Assembly: GCF_019457515.1 (NCBI RefSeq)
Contig: NZ_CP080421.1
Coordinates: 2,666,001 to 2,730,000 of the forward strand
Source: Shewanella mesophila
GTDB taxonomy: Bacteria > Pseudomonadota > Gammaproteobacteria > Enterobacterales > Shewanellaceae
DNA length: 64,000 nt
Direction of reading: 5' to 3'
The notes below the pieces were generated by a model that did not search any database, was not told where the DNA came from, and saw only the letters and a program-made list of their open reading frames with translations. Both the position numbers and the translations under genes were made by a program. Positions within the stretch are counted from its first letter, which is position 1; every line of letters begins with the position of its first letter. Shown here piece by piece: positions 1 through 8,497 of this stretch.

Positions 1-1
1 T

Positions 2-14
2 GTTATCTCCTCCC
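2..14 (-). promoter_or_regulatory. Shine-Dalgarno of a gene beyond the left edge
   Basis: Read on the minus strand, the first bases give GGGAGGAGATAAC, a strong ribosome binding site pointing out of the window. It implies a minus-strand gene whose start codon lies just left of base 1. Positions 15-216 would then be its upstream region; I see no other feature there. Confidence 0.5.
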
Positions 15-216
15 TGATTAATCACGGCTTTGGTTTCATACAAGGTCCATTAGCTATAGTTGCTTAACATCACTCTATGCCAATTGAGCTTATCTATCAT
101 CAAAATAGCTTTTTCCAATTAGTCATCGATCAATAGCTTAAAGCAGTATAGAGAGAGTCGGCCCATTCAAACAAAACCTGCAAGACTGGGCAGTTTACTG
201 GAGAGATGAGTCTAAG

Positions 217-543
217 TTACGACTTGATCACAGAAAAACCGATAAGATAGAGGGTATCTATCGCGCCATAAATGTCGATAATGACTTTTTTAAGCTCAGA
301 TAGAGTCATATTTTCTTGCTGAGCATGAAGATCATTAAGTTCCCCAAAAGCGAGCTTTTCAACCCGTTCAATCAGGATGTCGCAAAACCAGCGATGATCT
401 TCAAACGTCGCTACTTGTAGGCGTTGCCCAACAGTGAAATGAGACTCAGATTGATCTCTTAAGGTGATATTTTTAGCGCCAGAGAGAATATCGGCCTCGA
501 AACGCTGGAAAAAGGTGATCTCACCATCGATGGAATATGTCAT
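217..543 (-). CDS. yqfB: N4-acetylcytidine amidohydrolase, YqfB-type ASCH protein
   Basis: 108 residues, close to E. coli YqfB (103). The N-terminal ITFFQRFEADILSGAKNITL segment, the RDQSESHF motif and the QENMTLSELKKVI helix match YqfB, a small ASCH-domain enzyme known to hydrolyse N4-acetylcytidine to cytidine in nucleoside salvage. The ATG at 543 is the only sensible start. It is a stand-alone gene transcribed away from the DUF2986 gene, with about 125 bp between them. Assignment rests on sequence resemblance over the full length; activity on ac4C is inferred from the family. Confidence 0.85.
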   Translation of the reverse strand: MTYSIDGEITFFQRFEADILSGAKNITLRDQSESHFTVGQRLQVATFEDHRWFCDILIERVEKLAFGELNDLHAQQENMTLSELKKVIIDIYGAIDTLYLIGFSVIKS

Positions 544-669
544 AAATCCTCACTATTAAAATATTTGCCTATAGCCGCCTGACTAAGATTAAGTTAAAAT
601 CCGCCTCCGGTTTACGCTATCTCGAAGCTAGGCCCTATTTTGAGTTAACTAAACACTTAGGTGGAGCGT

Positions 670-915
670 ATGAACAGAAAACAGAAAATCATCAAAAAGA
701 CGGCCAAACGAGCTAAGGCACGTCTAAATAAGCACACTCCACCCAGTGTTAAAAAGTATGTGTCTAAAGGTGATCGCGCCAAAGAACTCGCTCGAGAACA
801 AGCCGAGATGGCAGCAAAAGCCAATGAATTAGCCAAAGAGAAACCTGCTGTTGATACTGATGCTGCAATAGAAACCCCAGCCACAGACGACACAAATGAC
901 AAAAGCGAAGCTTAA
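670..915 (+). CDS. DUF2986 family small basic protein
   Basis: 81 residues, very Lys/Arg/Ala rich, beginning MNRKQKIIKK. It resembles the short DUF2986 proteins found in Shewanella and Vibrio, whose function is unknown. The reading frame opens at a GTG at 661, but the ATG at 670 is chosen because AGGTGGAG lies just before it. The central part looks like a charged alpha-helix (KGDRAKELAREQAEMAAKANELAKEK) and the tail is acidic (TDDTNDKSEA). No signal peptide or membrane segment. The composition suggests nucleic-acid or ribosome association, but this is only a guess. Confidence 0.75.
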   Translation: MNRKQKIIKKTAKRAKARLNKHTPPSVKKYVSKGDRAKELAREQAEMAAKANELAKEKPAVDTDAAIETPATDDTNDKSEA

Positions 916-1069
916 TCGAATTTAAGTAAACGGCTCAAATACCTAACGCAATTACAATATCGACTAACAAGATCAAATGTCGACGGGCGCCGCGAAGAGA
1001 AAAATCATCGGATAACGCGCCCAGCACACAATTAAATCGGCTTCACTTTGCTCTACAGATTGCGAGTAC

Positions 1070-2569
1070 TCAGTCTCGTCGCTCGCCCACAACCAATTCG
1101 GTGATTCTAGTACTGTCCTCACAATCTTGCTCTTCACTGAGTTGGGCCATTTGTGCACAAGATGATGACAAAGGGTTGGAGCTAGAGACGCTAAGCTCCT
1201 CATTTAAATCGTCAAATTCATCTTTTTCGCGACCAGTAAAAAACCTAGTACTTTGCACTTTATCCACCAAATGAAAGGCAGTCCACACCCCAAGAATACC
1301 GAAAACAATCGACCCCATGACTTGGCCAATCAATACCCCCTGAACCCCGCCCCACTGAGCACCATAGTAAACAAAAGGAATCGTACCCAATGTGGCCTTG
1401 CCCACATTAAACAAGGTTGAATACTTGGCTTTACCTAAGTTATTAAATGAGGCATTAGCGACAAACAGAGCCCCAGAAAACACAAAAAACACGGCGATGT
1501 AGCTACAGAAGAAGCGAATTAATTCTGCGCCATCCCCCTGCATGCCAAACACGACAATGATCTGTTCTTGTAATAAAAACAGCAGTAATGAGAGCGATAC
1601 CACATAGATCCCGCAAAAGAGCAGTGCTTTAGTCAAGATCTCTTTTACCCGCTCAAATTCCCGCGCACCAAAATTTTGTCCAACGATAGGCCCAACCGCA
1701 CCCGATAACGCAAATATCATCCCAAAGGCGACTGGTGTTAAGCGCCCTAGTACCGCCCAGGCCGCAACATAACTATCACCAAAATCGGCAATGGCTCGGG
1801 TTACGACCGCATTACCGATCGGCGTGGCGATATTGGTCACCATGGCGGGACCTGCAATGGCAAAAATAGGTCGAATATCTTCTTTAAGCCATGACAGATC
1901 GAATCGTCCAATCAAGTTATGCTTAATGAATACGCCTCTGGCAGCAACGATTAATACGGCAATACGCGCAAGCACCGAAGCGATAGCTGCACCTTCGATC
2001 CCCATGGCCAGCAAAAAAATAAAAATAGGATCGAACACTAAATTGACGCCACCACCAATAAGGGTCGAAACCATCGACAGTTTTGCATCGCCAACCGCGC
2101 GTAGTGCAGCGCCCAACGCCATGGCTAAGCAGATCAGCGGCATCGAGGGCACCAAGATATAAAGATAGTCAGCAGCAAGATCGGCCGTATGACCAGAGGC
2201 TCCAACAAGAGCTAACAGATCCGGAATAAAGATGGTCACAATAATAGCGACAAGAACCGCAACCAGTAGGGTGACAACCGCACTATTGAGCAATAACCGC
2301 TTAGCGAGTTCAAACTGTTTCGCCCCTATCGCCCGCGAAACCAAGGCTCCTAATGCGATAGATAAACCAATGCCGATTGATGTAGTAAAAAATGAAATTG
2401 TGCCAGCATAGCCAACTGCAGCGGCGAGCTCCTGCTCACCTAACATGCTCAAGAAAAAGATGTCGATAAGATCAACGACAAACAGCGCGGATATGCCAAT
2501 GGCAGCCGTGGAGCTCATCACCAAAATATGCCGCATGATGGAGCCTTCAACAAACTTAGCTTTGGTCAT
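1070..2569 (-). CDS. MATE family efflux transporter
   Basis: 499 residues with about twelve hydrophobic segments in two similar halves, as in MATE (NorM/DinF-like) Na+ or H+ coupled drug exporters of the inner membrane. The N-terminal half has the typical DLIDIFFLSMLGEQELAAA segment after the first membrane helix, and the GAxV-type repeats of each half are visible. The ATG at 2569 is preceded by AAGGA. An unusual hydrophilic C-terminal extension of about 60 residues, rich in Ser, Glu and Asp, follows the last membrane helix. Substrate cannot be told. The gene downstream of the K+ channel is on the same strand with a 41-bp gap, so co-transcription is possible. Confidence 0.9.
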   Translation of the reverse strand: MTKAKFVEGSIMRHILVMSSTAAIGISALFVVDLIDIFFLSMLGEQELAAAVGYAGTISFFTTSIGIGLSIALGALVSRAIGAKQFELAKRLLLNSAVVTLLVAVLVAIIVTIFIPDLLALVGASGHTADLAADYLYILVPSMPLICLAMALGAALRAVGDAKLSMVSTLIGGGVNLVFDPIFIFLLAMGIEGAAIASVLARIAVLIVAARGVFIKHNLIGRFDLSWLKEDIRPIFAIAGPAMVTNIATPIGNAVVTRAIADFGDSYVAAWAVLGRLTPVAFGMIFALSGAVGPIVGQNFGAREFERVKEILTKALLFCGIYVVSLSLLLFLLQEQIIVVFGMQGDGAELIRFFCSYIAVFFVFSGALFVANASFNNLGKAKYSTLFNVGKATLGTIPFVYYGAQWGGVQGVLIGQVMGSIVFGILGVWTAFHLVDKVQSTRFFTGREKDEFDDLNEELSVSSSNPLSSSCAQMAQLSEEQDCEDSTRITELVVGERRD

Positions 2570-2610
2570 CTTAATCCTTAAGCAATTGGGGGAAATAACA
2601 CACCGTCTGA

Positions 2611-3435
2611 CTACAGCTCCTTCTCAAGTTCGCTGCCGCACTTATCACAATAGAGTGCTTCGACCTCATGACCCATTTTTAGGCAGTTACTGCAACGCCT
2701 TAAATCTTTCTTGCGCACAATTTCTTGTGAGATCTCAGCGGTTAAAATACCAGTAGGGATGGCAATAATAGAGTAACCAATTAGCATCGTCAGCGCGGCT
2801 ATCGCTTGTCCCAATGTGGTTTGAGGCGTGATATCGCCATAGCCAACCGTAGTAATAGTAACTATGGTCCAATAGATAGACTTTGGCATTGAGGTAAAAC
2901 CATGCTCTGGCCCTTCAACGACATACATAACGGCGCTCAATACCATCACGATAAGGCTCACTGAAAAGAAAAACAGAAACACCTTGCGACTGGACTGCAT
3001 CATAGCGCGCAATAAAATATTGCCCTCGCTAAGATACCGCAGCAGCTTCAATACCCTAAAAATACGAAACAAGCGTAATACTCTGATCACTAAGGTAAAG
3101 TTCGCCCCAGGGAACACCAACGCCAAATAACTAGGTAAGATAGAAAGCAGATCGACTACGCCATAAAAACTGCGCGCATATTTCACTGGCTGTGCGGAAC
3201 AGTACAACCTGAGTAGGTACTCGAGGGTAAATATTCCAGTAAAAAACCACTCAACAATGCGGATCAAGTCGCCATACTGGCTATGCACACTGTCTATGGT
3301 ATCGAGAAACACCAGCGAAACACTGAGCACAATACAGACTATCAGGGCTAAATCGAAATAGCGGCCCGCCTTAGTCTCTGTACCAAAAATGATCTGCCGC
3401 AGTTTTAATCTTAATGTATCGTCGCTCGCATCCAT
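2611..3435 (-). CDS. Voltage-gated-type potassium channel with C-terminal zinc ribbon
   Basis: 274 residues with six membrane segments. S4 carries regularly spaced arginines (RVLRLFRIFRVLKLLR, around residues 118-133), and the pore loop has the K+ selectivity filter TVGYGD (about residues 198-203). The family is the bacterial Kv-like ion transporter. The soluble tail, only some 45 residues, holds two CxxC pairs (C248/C251 and C263/C266) that form a probable zinc ribbon instead of an RCK domain. This suggests metal- or redox-sensitive assembly, an inference. It is read toward the MATE gene and diverges from the L,D-transpeptidase gene, with a 131-bp shared upstream region. Confidence 0.9.
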   Translation of the reverse strand: MDASDDTLRLKLRQIIFGTETKAGRYFDLALIVCIVLSVSLVFLDTIDSVHSQYGDLIRIVEWFFTGIFTLEYLLRLYCSAQPVKYARSFYGVVDLLSILPSYLALVFPGANFTLVIRVLRLFRIFRVLKLLRYLSEGNILLRAMMQSSRKVFLFFFSVSLIVMVLSAVMYVVEGPEHGFTSMPKSIYWTIVTITTVGYGDITPQTTLGQAIAALTMLIGYSIIAIPTGILTAEISQEIVRKKDLRRCSNCLKMGHEVEALYCDKCGSELEKEL

Positions 3436-3566
3436 CGAAAAGTGTGATCCTTATGAAGAGTTGACGTGTTCAGGCTGCTTATAATAGAGAATCTAATAAA
3501 CCGATCCAGCTTAATCTAAAATTAAGGTATGATGAACACCCAAGTAGCACCTTTATTCTAGCTAAT

Positions 3567-4112
3567 ATGATAATGCGGATATTATTTAAACCACTCCTGC
3601 TAATAATTTTACTTTTAAGCACAAGCCTCACTTGGGCCGCTTCCAGCGTGCAACACTCTCCTCAAAGTGGCAGTCACAGTAATATTGGCAAGGTTGATCT
3701 CGTGGTTGTCGATAAATCAAACGCCAGCATGATGTTAATGCGAAAAGGTAAAGTCCTTCGCCGTTATAAGATTGCCATGGGTGATAGGCCTCAAGGCCAT
3801 AAGCTACAGGAGGGAGATCAACGCACTCCCGAAGGGCGTTACATTCTCGACTATAAAAAATCGGATAGCGCATACTACCGAGCAATTCATATCTCCTACC
3901 CCAATGAGGAAGATAGGTTAAGAGCCGAGGCCCTTGGCATCGATCCTGGTGGTCAAATAATGATCCACGGCCAAAACCCTAACTCCTCGCTCACGCCAGA
4001 TGAAGCGCAAACACTTAATTGGACCGATGGTTGCATCGCCCTTAAAAACAACGAAATAGATGAGCTTTGGCGCGCCGTCGATATGGGGACACCCATTGAA
4101 ATATGGCCCTAA
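3567..4112 (+). CDS. Periplasmic L,D-transpeptidase (YkuD domain)
   Basis: 181 residues with an N-terminal signal peptide (hydrophobic core LLLIILLLSTSLTWA). The YkuD catalytic signature is present: IMIHG (His134) followed by the TDGCIAL motif with nucleophile Cys156. Enzymes of this type make 3-3 peptidoglycan crosslinks or attach lipoproteins; a small single-domain form like this, beginning with VDLVVVDKSNASMMLMRKGK, is common in Shewanella and Vibrio. Start is the ATG at 3567 or 3573; neither has a clear SD. The end overlaps a possible early start of yecM. Confidence 0.9.
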   Translation: MIMRILFKPLLLIILLLSTSLTWAASSVQHSPQSGSHSNIGKVDLVVVDKSNASMMLMRKGKVLRRYKIAMGDRPQGHKLQEGDQRTPEGRYILDYKKSDSAYYRAIHISYPNEEDRLRAEALGIDPGGQIMIHGQNPNSSLTPDEAQTLNWTDGCIALKNNEIDELWRAVDMGTPIEIWP

Positions 4113-4174
4113 GCGCTTCAATCGTTAGCACCATTAGCATAGATAATCCATTAATAGGTTCACGAGTACTCACC

Positions 4175-4825
4175 ATGACCAAATGCACTATCACATCGAG
4201 TCAACTCTCATCGAAACAACTCTCACCGCATCAAGAGTCATCGCATCAAAAGTCACCGAATCAACTGACAAACGAACAACTTGAGCATTCTTGGCCAGCA
4301 TTTAGCGAGCAGATCTTAGACTTCATGGCCGAACTCAATCTCGACACACTCAAGCTCAACTGTGACCATGTGGCCCTAAGAGTCAACTCGGTTGCTGCCG
4401 CCGATAGCTTATCGACCTATTTTGCAAAGCAAGGCAATGTTATCTCTAACAACATAATCAATGGTCGTCCCATCCTGATTATTGAACTAGATACACCTAT
4501 GAGATTGGGCGAGATGCTTATCGAGTGCGTCGAGTTGCCCTATCCAAGTGATAAGCCTTATCCCGTTGAAGGATGGGAGCATATTGAACTTGTGTTACCA
4601 AGCGAAGCCCAAACCTGCGAGCAACTGCAGCATGAGTTACTTGCTGTCGTACCACAACTTGGGCCGATTTTGGCGGGACAAACGACAATAAAAGTAAAGC
4701 AGAGTTCTCCCAAAGGAGAGCATGAGCGTCTAGCCAACCCCACCATCGCCTTTAAGCGTGACAACCTCTGCATTAAGATACATTCTCACGGCATCAAGGC
4801 GGTCATAGCCTCAGAAGCGAAATAA
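4175..4825 (+). CDS. yecM: YecM family protein (VOC-like fold)
   Basis: 216 residues from the ATG at 4175; the frame stays open to an ATG at 4103 that would overlap the upstream gene. From residue 40 on it follows E. coli YecM closely: NCDHVALRVNS, NIINGRPILI, VEGWEHIELVLP and the SSPKGEHERL motif. YecM belongs to the VOC superfamily and is thought to bind a metal; its role is unknown. The odd part is the N-terminus, where residues 7-36 are six tandem five-residue units rich in Ser and Gln, absent from E. coli YecM. It probably follows the L,D-transpeptidase in one transcript. Confidence 0.85.
   Translation: MTKCTITSSQLSSKQLSPHQESSHQKSPNQLTNEQLEHSWPAFSEQILDFMAELNLDTLKLNCDHVALRVNSVAAADSLSTYFAKQGNVISNNIINGRPILIIELDTPMRLGEMLIECVELPYPSDKPYPVEGWEHIELVLPSEAQTCEQLQHELLAVVPQLGPILAGQTTIKVKQSSPKGEHERLANPTIAFKRDNLCIKIHSHGIKAVIASEAK
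4193..4282 (+). repeat. 15-nt tandem repeat, six units, inside yecM
   Basis: Six in-frame 15-nt units encode TSSQL, SSKQL, SPHQE, SSHQK, SPNQL and TNEQL. Position 4 is Gln in every unit and position 1 is Ser or Thr. Units differ at several bases, so the repeat is old or diverging, but period and frame are exact. Confidence 0.85.
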
Positions 4826-4909
4826 TCAGAAACTAAATAGTCAAAGGCGCGAGAACTTCGACATCTTAAATAGGGTTAGCGCTAAAAATCGCAGATGAGG
4901 CAGTCATGG

Positions 4910-5437
4910 TTAATCCTCTCGCTTCTCAATATAGAGAATGACTTCACCGACCTTGAACCCAAATTTAGTCATCTCTGTTTTATTAAACAGGCGTTTTTCA
5001 TCGAGAAGAAACATCCAATCATCTAAGGTGACTCGATAGGTCTCGCCGTCGACAACAATATCCAAATCATACTGCCAAAATAACGCCGCGCCCTCGGTGT
5101 TCCCTGTTGCGATCCCAATGACATCGTCAGCTTGTCCCTGATATTGGTTATCAGCGACTTTGCTGAGCCGCCAAATTCGCGTCGACTTTTCACCGTCATC
5201 AAACAAAAACCACTCTTTAATCTCACCTTGGTCGCCATCCCAGCTCGCAACAAGATCAACATCGAAGCGGCGCAATAACTTGCCAGACCTGTCTAGGACT
5301 ATGCCATAGGCCTTTAACTTGCCATCAAAAAACTGCTCTAATTTAAGTTCTGGCCTGGTGTTGCTGTAATCATCTAAGCTGGCAGCCCCGCATCCACTGA
5401 GTAGCAAAAAAAGTACAATAAAGCTGAGTTTTCTCAT
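4910..5437 (-). CDS. DUF3833 lipoprotein
   Basis: 175 residues. The N-terminus is a lipoprotein signal with lipobox LSGC (Cys16), so the protein is predicted to be lipid-anchored in the periplasm. The rest fits the DUF3833 family (LEQFFDGKLKAYGIVLDRSGKL at the start of the mature domain), whose function is unknown but which often sits with CFA-like and chalcone-isomerase-like genes. It is the last gene of the sigma/ChrR operon: its ATG overlaps the stop of the preceding gene in a TAATG junction. A lipocalin-like beta-barrel handling lipids is plausible but inferred. Confidence 0.8.
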   Translation of the reverse strand: MRKLSFIVLFLLLSGCGAASLDDYSNTRPELKLEQFFDGKLKAYGIVLDRSGKLLRRFDVDLVASWDGDQGEIKEWFLFDDGEKSTRIWRLSKVADNQYQGQADDVIGIATGNTEGAALFWQYDLDIVVDGETYRVTLDDWMFLLDEKRLFNKTEMTKFGFKVGEVILYIEKRED

Positions 5438-5940
5438 TACTTTAGTCCTAATAATTGTTTTCTAAGCCTTGGTTCAGAGGTGTGTTCCGAAAGCCATATA
5501 GACAAGAAGGCCTCACCAAAACGTCGATCTTCAATAACGCCTATCAGCGCATTATCAAAATAGAAATGGCTCTCGCAGTCTTGGGTCACTAACAGCGTTA
5601 ATACGTCCCCAGGAGCGACATCGGGCCATATTTTTGCAAGCGGTGTTAACCACAGCTCAATCTCAGCGGCATCATAACCAAGCTGCAGCCACTGCTCGCC
5701 GGTAGCATCGATAAGCGCCTGTCTGTCGATCTCTTTGTAATACTCAATTCTAAGGGCTTTAGGCTTCATCTCGGTTACATCAAAAGGAATATCACTGGCA
5801 AACAGCTCGGCGCGATATAAGGTCCAAAACAGGTAGTTCATCTCACCAGCACCGACCTTTTGCAATTGATTCAAAGGTGAAGCATAAGCATTGACGCTGA
5901 ACAGCAACACCATTAGCCATCGGTACATATCACACCTCAT
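5437..5940 (-). CDS. Chalcone isomerase-like periplasmic protein
   Basis: 167 residues with a signal peptide (WLMVLLFSVNAYAS). The body fits the bacterial chalcone-isomerase-like family: KVGAGEMNYLFWTLYRAELFA and KALRIEYYKEIDRQALIDAT. The plant fold binds fatty acids or flavonoids; bacterial members have no proven reaction, and fatty-acid binding is a reasonable inference given the CFA-like enzyme in the same operon. The start could be 5940 or the in-frame ATG at 5928. It overlaps DUF2878 by ATGA at its 5' end and the DUF3833 gene by one base at its 3' end, which indicates tight translational coupling. Confidence 0.8.
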   Translation of the reverse strand: MRCDMYRWLMVLLFSVNAYASPLNQLQKVGAGEMNYLFWTLYRAELFASDIPFDVTEMKPKALRIEYYKEIDRQALIDATGEQWLQLGYDAAEIELWLTPLAKIWPDVAPGDVLTLLVTQDCESHFYFDNALIGVIEDRRFGEAFLSIWLSEHTSEPRLRKQLLGLK

Positions 5941-6437
5941 CTTACTGGGTTAGAAAGCTGCAACTGTCGATAACAAATAACAAATATAGGCATCAACAAT
6001 GACCAAACCAGCATCAGCGATAGCACTAACCAAGTATCAGACCAAACAGCCTTAAAGCTACCAAATTGAATACCAGCCCAATAACTACTGGCGCCCCCCA
6101 TGGCACCAAACAGTGATATGACAGCTAGGCTGCGCTCAGTGAGCCACTTTAAACTATGGTTTAAACTGATAATGAAAATGCACCACAACAGCAGCAACCA
6201 AACAGGAAAGCCTTGATTCACACTCTCGAAACCGCCCACCTCAAGCTGTAACTTATCGACGGCGATCCCGATTGGCACCAAGAGCAATACCTTTATATCT
6301 TGTTTCCGAGTAGGAGATAATCCAAAGTGAATCGCGATTAATCCTGCCATGATTATTGCGGCATACTGGGGCAATAATGCGGCAGAAAACCAGCAAAGCT
6401 GAAACAGTAATAGATTAATAATCCAAAATAGTTTCAT
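5937..6437 (-). CDS. DUF2878 membrane protein
   Basis: 166 residues, nearly all hydrophobic, with about five or six membrane helices (LFWIINLLLFQLCWFSAALL at the start). It matches the DUF2878 family of inner membrane proteins that accompany CFA-like methyltransferases and FAD oxidoreductases in gammaproteobacteria; no function is established. Its ATG lies 23 bp inside the end of the CFA-like gene, so it is translated from the same message. It may hold the soluble enzymes at the membrane or move a lipid, both guesses. Confidence 0.75.
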   Translation of the reverse strand: MKLFWIINLLLFQLCWFSAALLPQYAAIIMAGLIAIHFGLSPTRKQDIKVLLLVPIGIAVDKLQLEVGGFESVNQGFPVWLLLLWCIFIISLNHSLKWLTERSLAVISLFGAMGGASSYWAGIQFGSFKAVWSDTWLVLSLMLVWSLLMPIFVICYRQLQLSNPVR

Positions 6438-7695
6438 CTACCTGACCCATAAAGCGGGGCTTTCTCGCAACGATGTGATGAGTGCTTATCACTCGCTCCT
6501 TAAATGCACCTTCACAGTAACAAAAATAGAATAACCACAGACGCTTAAACTCCTCTCTGTAACCAAGTTTAACTAGCTCAGGCCAACGCAGCTCAAAGGC
6601 TTGTCGCCAATCATTTAAGGTTCTAGCGTAATGTAAGCCAATATCATCGATATCGCTGATGACCATATCAGTTTGCTCACTTAAGTGTGTGCTCATTACC
6701 GCAACAGAGGGTAAGCAACCACCAGGAAAGATATATTTCTGAATAAAATCGACACTCTTGCGATACTTCTCATAACGTGCATCGGCAATGGTGATCGCTT
6801 GAATAAGCATTTTCCCATCGTCCTTAAGCAGTCCCGAACAAGTTGCGAAGAAAGTACTGAGATACTCATGACCGACGGCCTCAATCATCTCAATAGAAAC
6901 CAGCTTGTCGTATTTCCCCTCAAGCGAGCGGTAATCCTTTTTAAGCAGGGTAATTTTATCGCTCAATCCGGCCTGCTCGATACGGGCTTTAGCAAACTCA
7001 TACTGAGCATCTGATATCGTGGTGGTCGTCACCTTACAAGCATAATTTTGCGCCATATAGACAGCCAGACCACCCCATCCAGTCCCAATTTCAATCACAT
7101 GATCGCTATGCTTAAGTTCAAGTTTTTCGCAAATAGTGCGCATCTTATTTTGCTGAGCATCGCTTAGGCTGGTCGCTGTATCACTATATAGCGCGCAGGA
7201 ATAGAGCATGCTTGAGTCGAGAAAACGCTCATAGAGATCGTTGCCGATATCATAATGCGCCAAAATATTACGTTTTGAACCTTGCTCAGTATTGATGTTT
7301 TTACGTCTTAAGAAGAGGTTTTTAATTTTTGACAACCATGCCATCTTGCTCTCTATGGCATCGAGCTTAGACTGGTTTCTGGCCATGACTTGAATCAAAG
7401 CGGTTAAATTGGGGCTAGTCCATTTGCCGTCGAGATACGCTTCTGCCGCACCTATGCTCCCACCCTGAATGACATCTTTAAAAAAGCTCGCGTCGTGTAT
7501 CACTATTTGCCCACAAAGGCGGGCGTTTCTATCCCCGAGCACATTGTGATTGTCGCCTTCGATAAGCTCAATACTGGCATCGTTAAGCTGGGCTAATAAC
7601 TTGATAATCAAGGTGCGATATTTGGCATTCGCGCCAATGCCAACCGAATATTCACGAGGGCTAAGAGTTTGATTTTGTTTTACAAGCTGTTCCAT
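6415..7695 (-). CDS. cfa: CFA-synthase-like SAM-dependent lipid methyltransferase
   Basis: 426 residues from the ATG at 7695, chosen over an upstream start at 7770 because GAGG lies before it and the upstream start would overlap DUF1365. It shows the SAM-binding motif (HVIEIGTGWGGLAVY), the LVSIEMIEAVGHEY active-site segment and the MLYSCALY segment with the Cys of the bicarbonate site. The family transfers the SAM methyl group to the double bond of membrane phospholipid acyl chains, giving cyclopropane or related products. In Rhodobacter sphaeroides a homologue lies in the singlet-oxygen sigma-E regulon, as recalled from the literature. Neighbours (FAD oxidoreductase, DUF1365) point to a multistep acyl modification. 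Confidence 0.9.
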   Translation of the reverse strand: MEQLVKQNQTLSPREYSVGIGANAKYRTLIIKLLAQLNDASIELIEGDNHNVLGDRNARLCGQIVIHDASFFKDVIQGGSIGAAEAYLDGKWTSPNLTALIQVMARNQSKLDAIESKMAWLSKIKNLFLRRKNINTEQGSKRNILAHYDIGNDLYERFLDSSMLYSCALYSDTATSLSDAQQNKMRTICEKLELKHSDHVIEIGTGWGGLAVYMAQNYACKVTTTTISDAQYEFAKARIEQAGLSDKITLLKKDYRSLEGKYDKLVSIEMIEAVGHEYLSTFFATCSGLLKDDGKMLIQAITIADARYEKYRKSVDFIQKYIFPGGCLPSVAVMSTHLSEQTDMVISDIDDIGLHYARTLNDWRQAFELRWPELVKLGYREEFKRLWLFYFCYCEGAFKERVISTHHIVARKPRFMGQVDETILDY

Positions 7696-7726
7696 TTCAA
7701 CCTCGCTAATTAGACAATACTGTCTT

Positions 7727-8497
7727 TTATGTTTTTGAATCCGATTCTGGGTGCGCAACAAACGGCACACGCTTTAGATATAACTTCAATGCTTGCCAAT
7801 AGATCCCTGCGACCAGTTTGAAGGTCATTGCGGGAGTGGCCAGTAGTGTCTTTAATAACCCTTTAGCACTTAATTCGCGTTTAGATAACGCCAAAGTTGC
7901 ATCAAATACTTTTTCACTCTTATGGTTCTCAATATGCACCATGGTCTTGTTAGACGGCGGCGTGATACGCCAATGATAGGTCATATCCATCTCCATAAAG
8001 GGCGATACATGAAACGCCTTCTTAACCGTCAACTCACCATCTAAACGCAACAGATAATAGTGACGTTGCTGCCAAGGCGTGTTACTTACCTCAGCCAACA
8101 TATACTTGCACTCTTGCTCTTGGTCATAGCAGAAGTAGAAGTTAATCGGGCTGAAATAAACCCCAATACACCGACACTGAGCCAGCATGAGTACCCGTCC
8201 AGACTGTTGCCAATCACCACCTAATGCCCTGACTTTCTCACCAATACGCTGCTTGAGGCTGCCAGGTTCATTTTTTAAGTAATCTTTTTCATTAAAACGA
8301 ATAGGATTAAACCAATTGCGGCCAAATAGTCGACTGCGGCTAACTAGCCTTGGTAGTTCATCGAGATCTAGCCCCATCATATACATCTGATAACTAAAGG
8401 CATGGGGAATCGCGCCAAAGCGACGATGCCGAACTTGACCGTGATAGATACCACTTTTTTCTACAGCATTAGATGCTTGAATGGGGAGATGGCTCAT
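7727..8497 (-). CDS. DUF1365 protein
   Basis: 256 residues, soluble. It has the DUF1365 hallmarks: SGIYHGQVRHRRFGAIPHAF near the N-terminus, PINFYFCYD in the centre, and HVSPFMEMDMTYHW later. The biochemical role is not established, but the family is almost always found between an FAD oxidoreductase and a CFA-like methyltransferase. In R. sphaeroides a homologue was reported to be needed for ChrR turnover under singlet oxygen (from memory). The start ATG overlaps the stop of the FAD oxidoreductase gene by four bases, and 31 bp separate it from the CFA-like gene. Confidence 0.85.
   Translation of the reverse strand: MSHLPIQASNAVEKSGIYHGQVRHRRFGAIPHAFSYQMYMMGLDLDELPRLVSRSRLFGRNWFNPIRFNEKDYLKNEPGSLKQRIGEKVRALGGDWQQSGRVLMLAQCRCIGVYFSPINFYFCYDQEQECKYMLAEVSNTPWQQRHYYLLRLDGELTVKKAFHVSPFMEMDMTYHWRITPPSNKTMVHIENHKSEKVFDATLALSKRELSAKGLLKTLLATPAMTFKLVAGIYWQALKLYLKRVPFVAHPESDSKT

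Noticed and set aside
657-902. Antisense frame opposite the DUF2986 gene
   Set aside because: No start context, and low-complexity composition mirrored from the lysine-rich sense gene.
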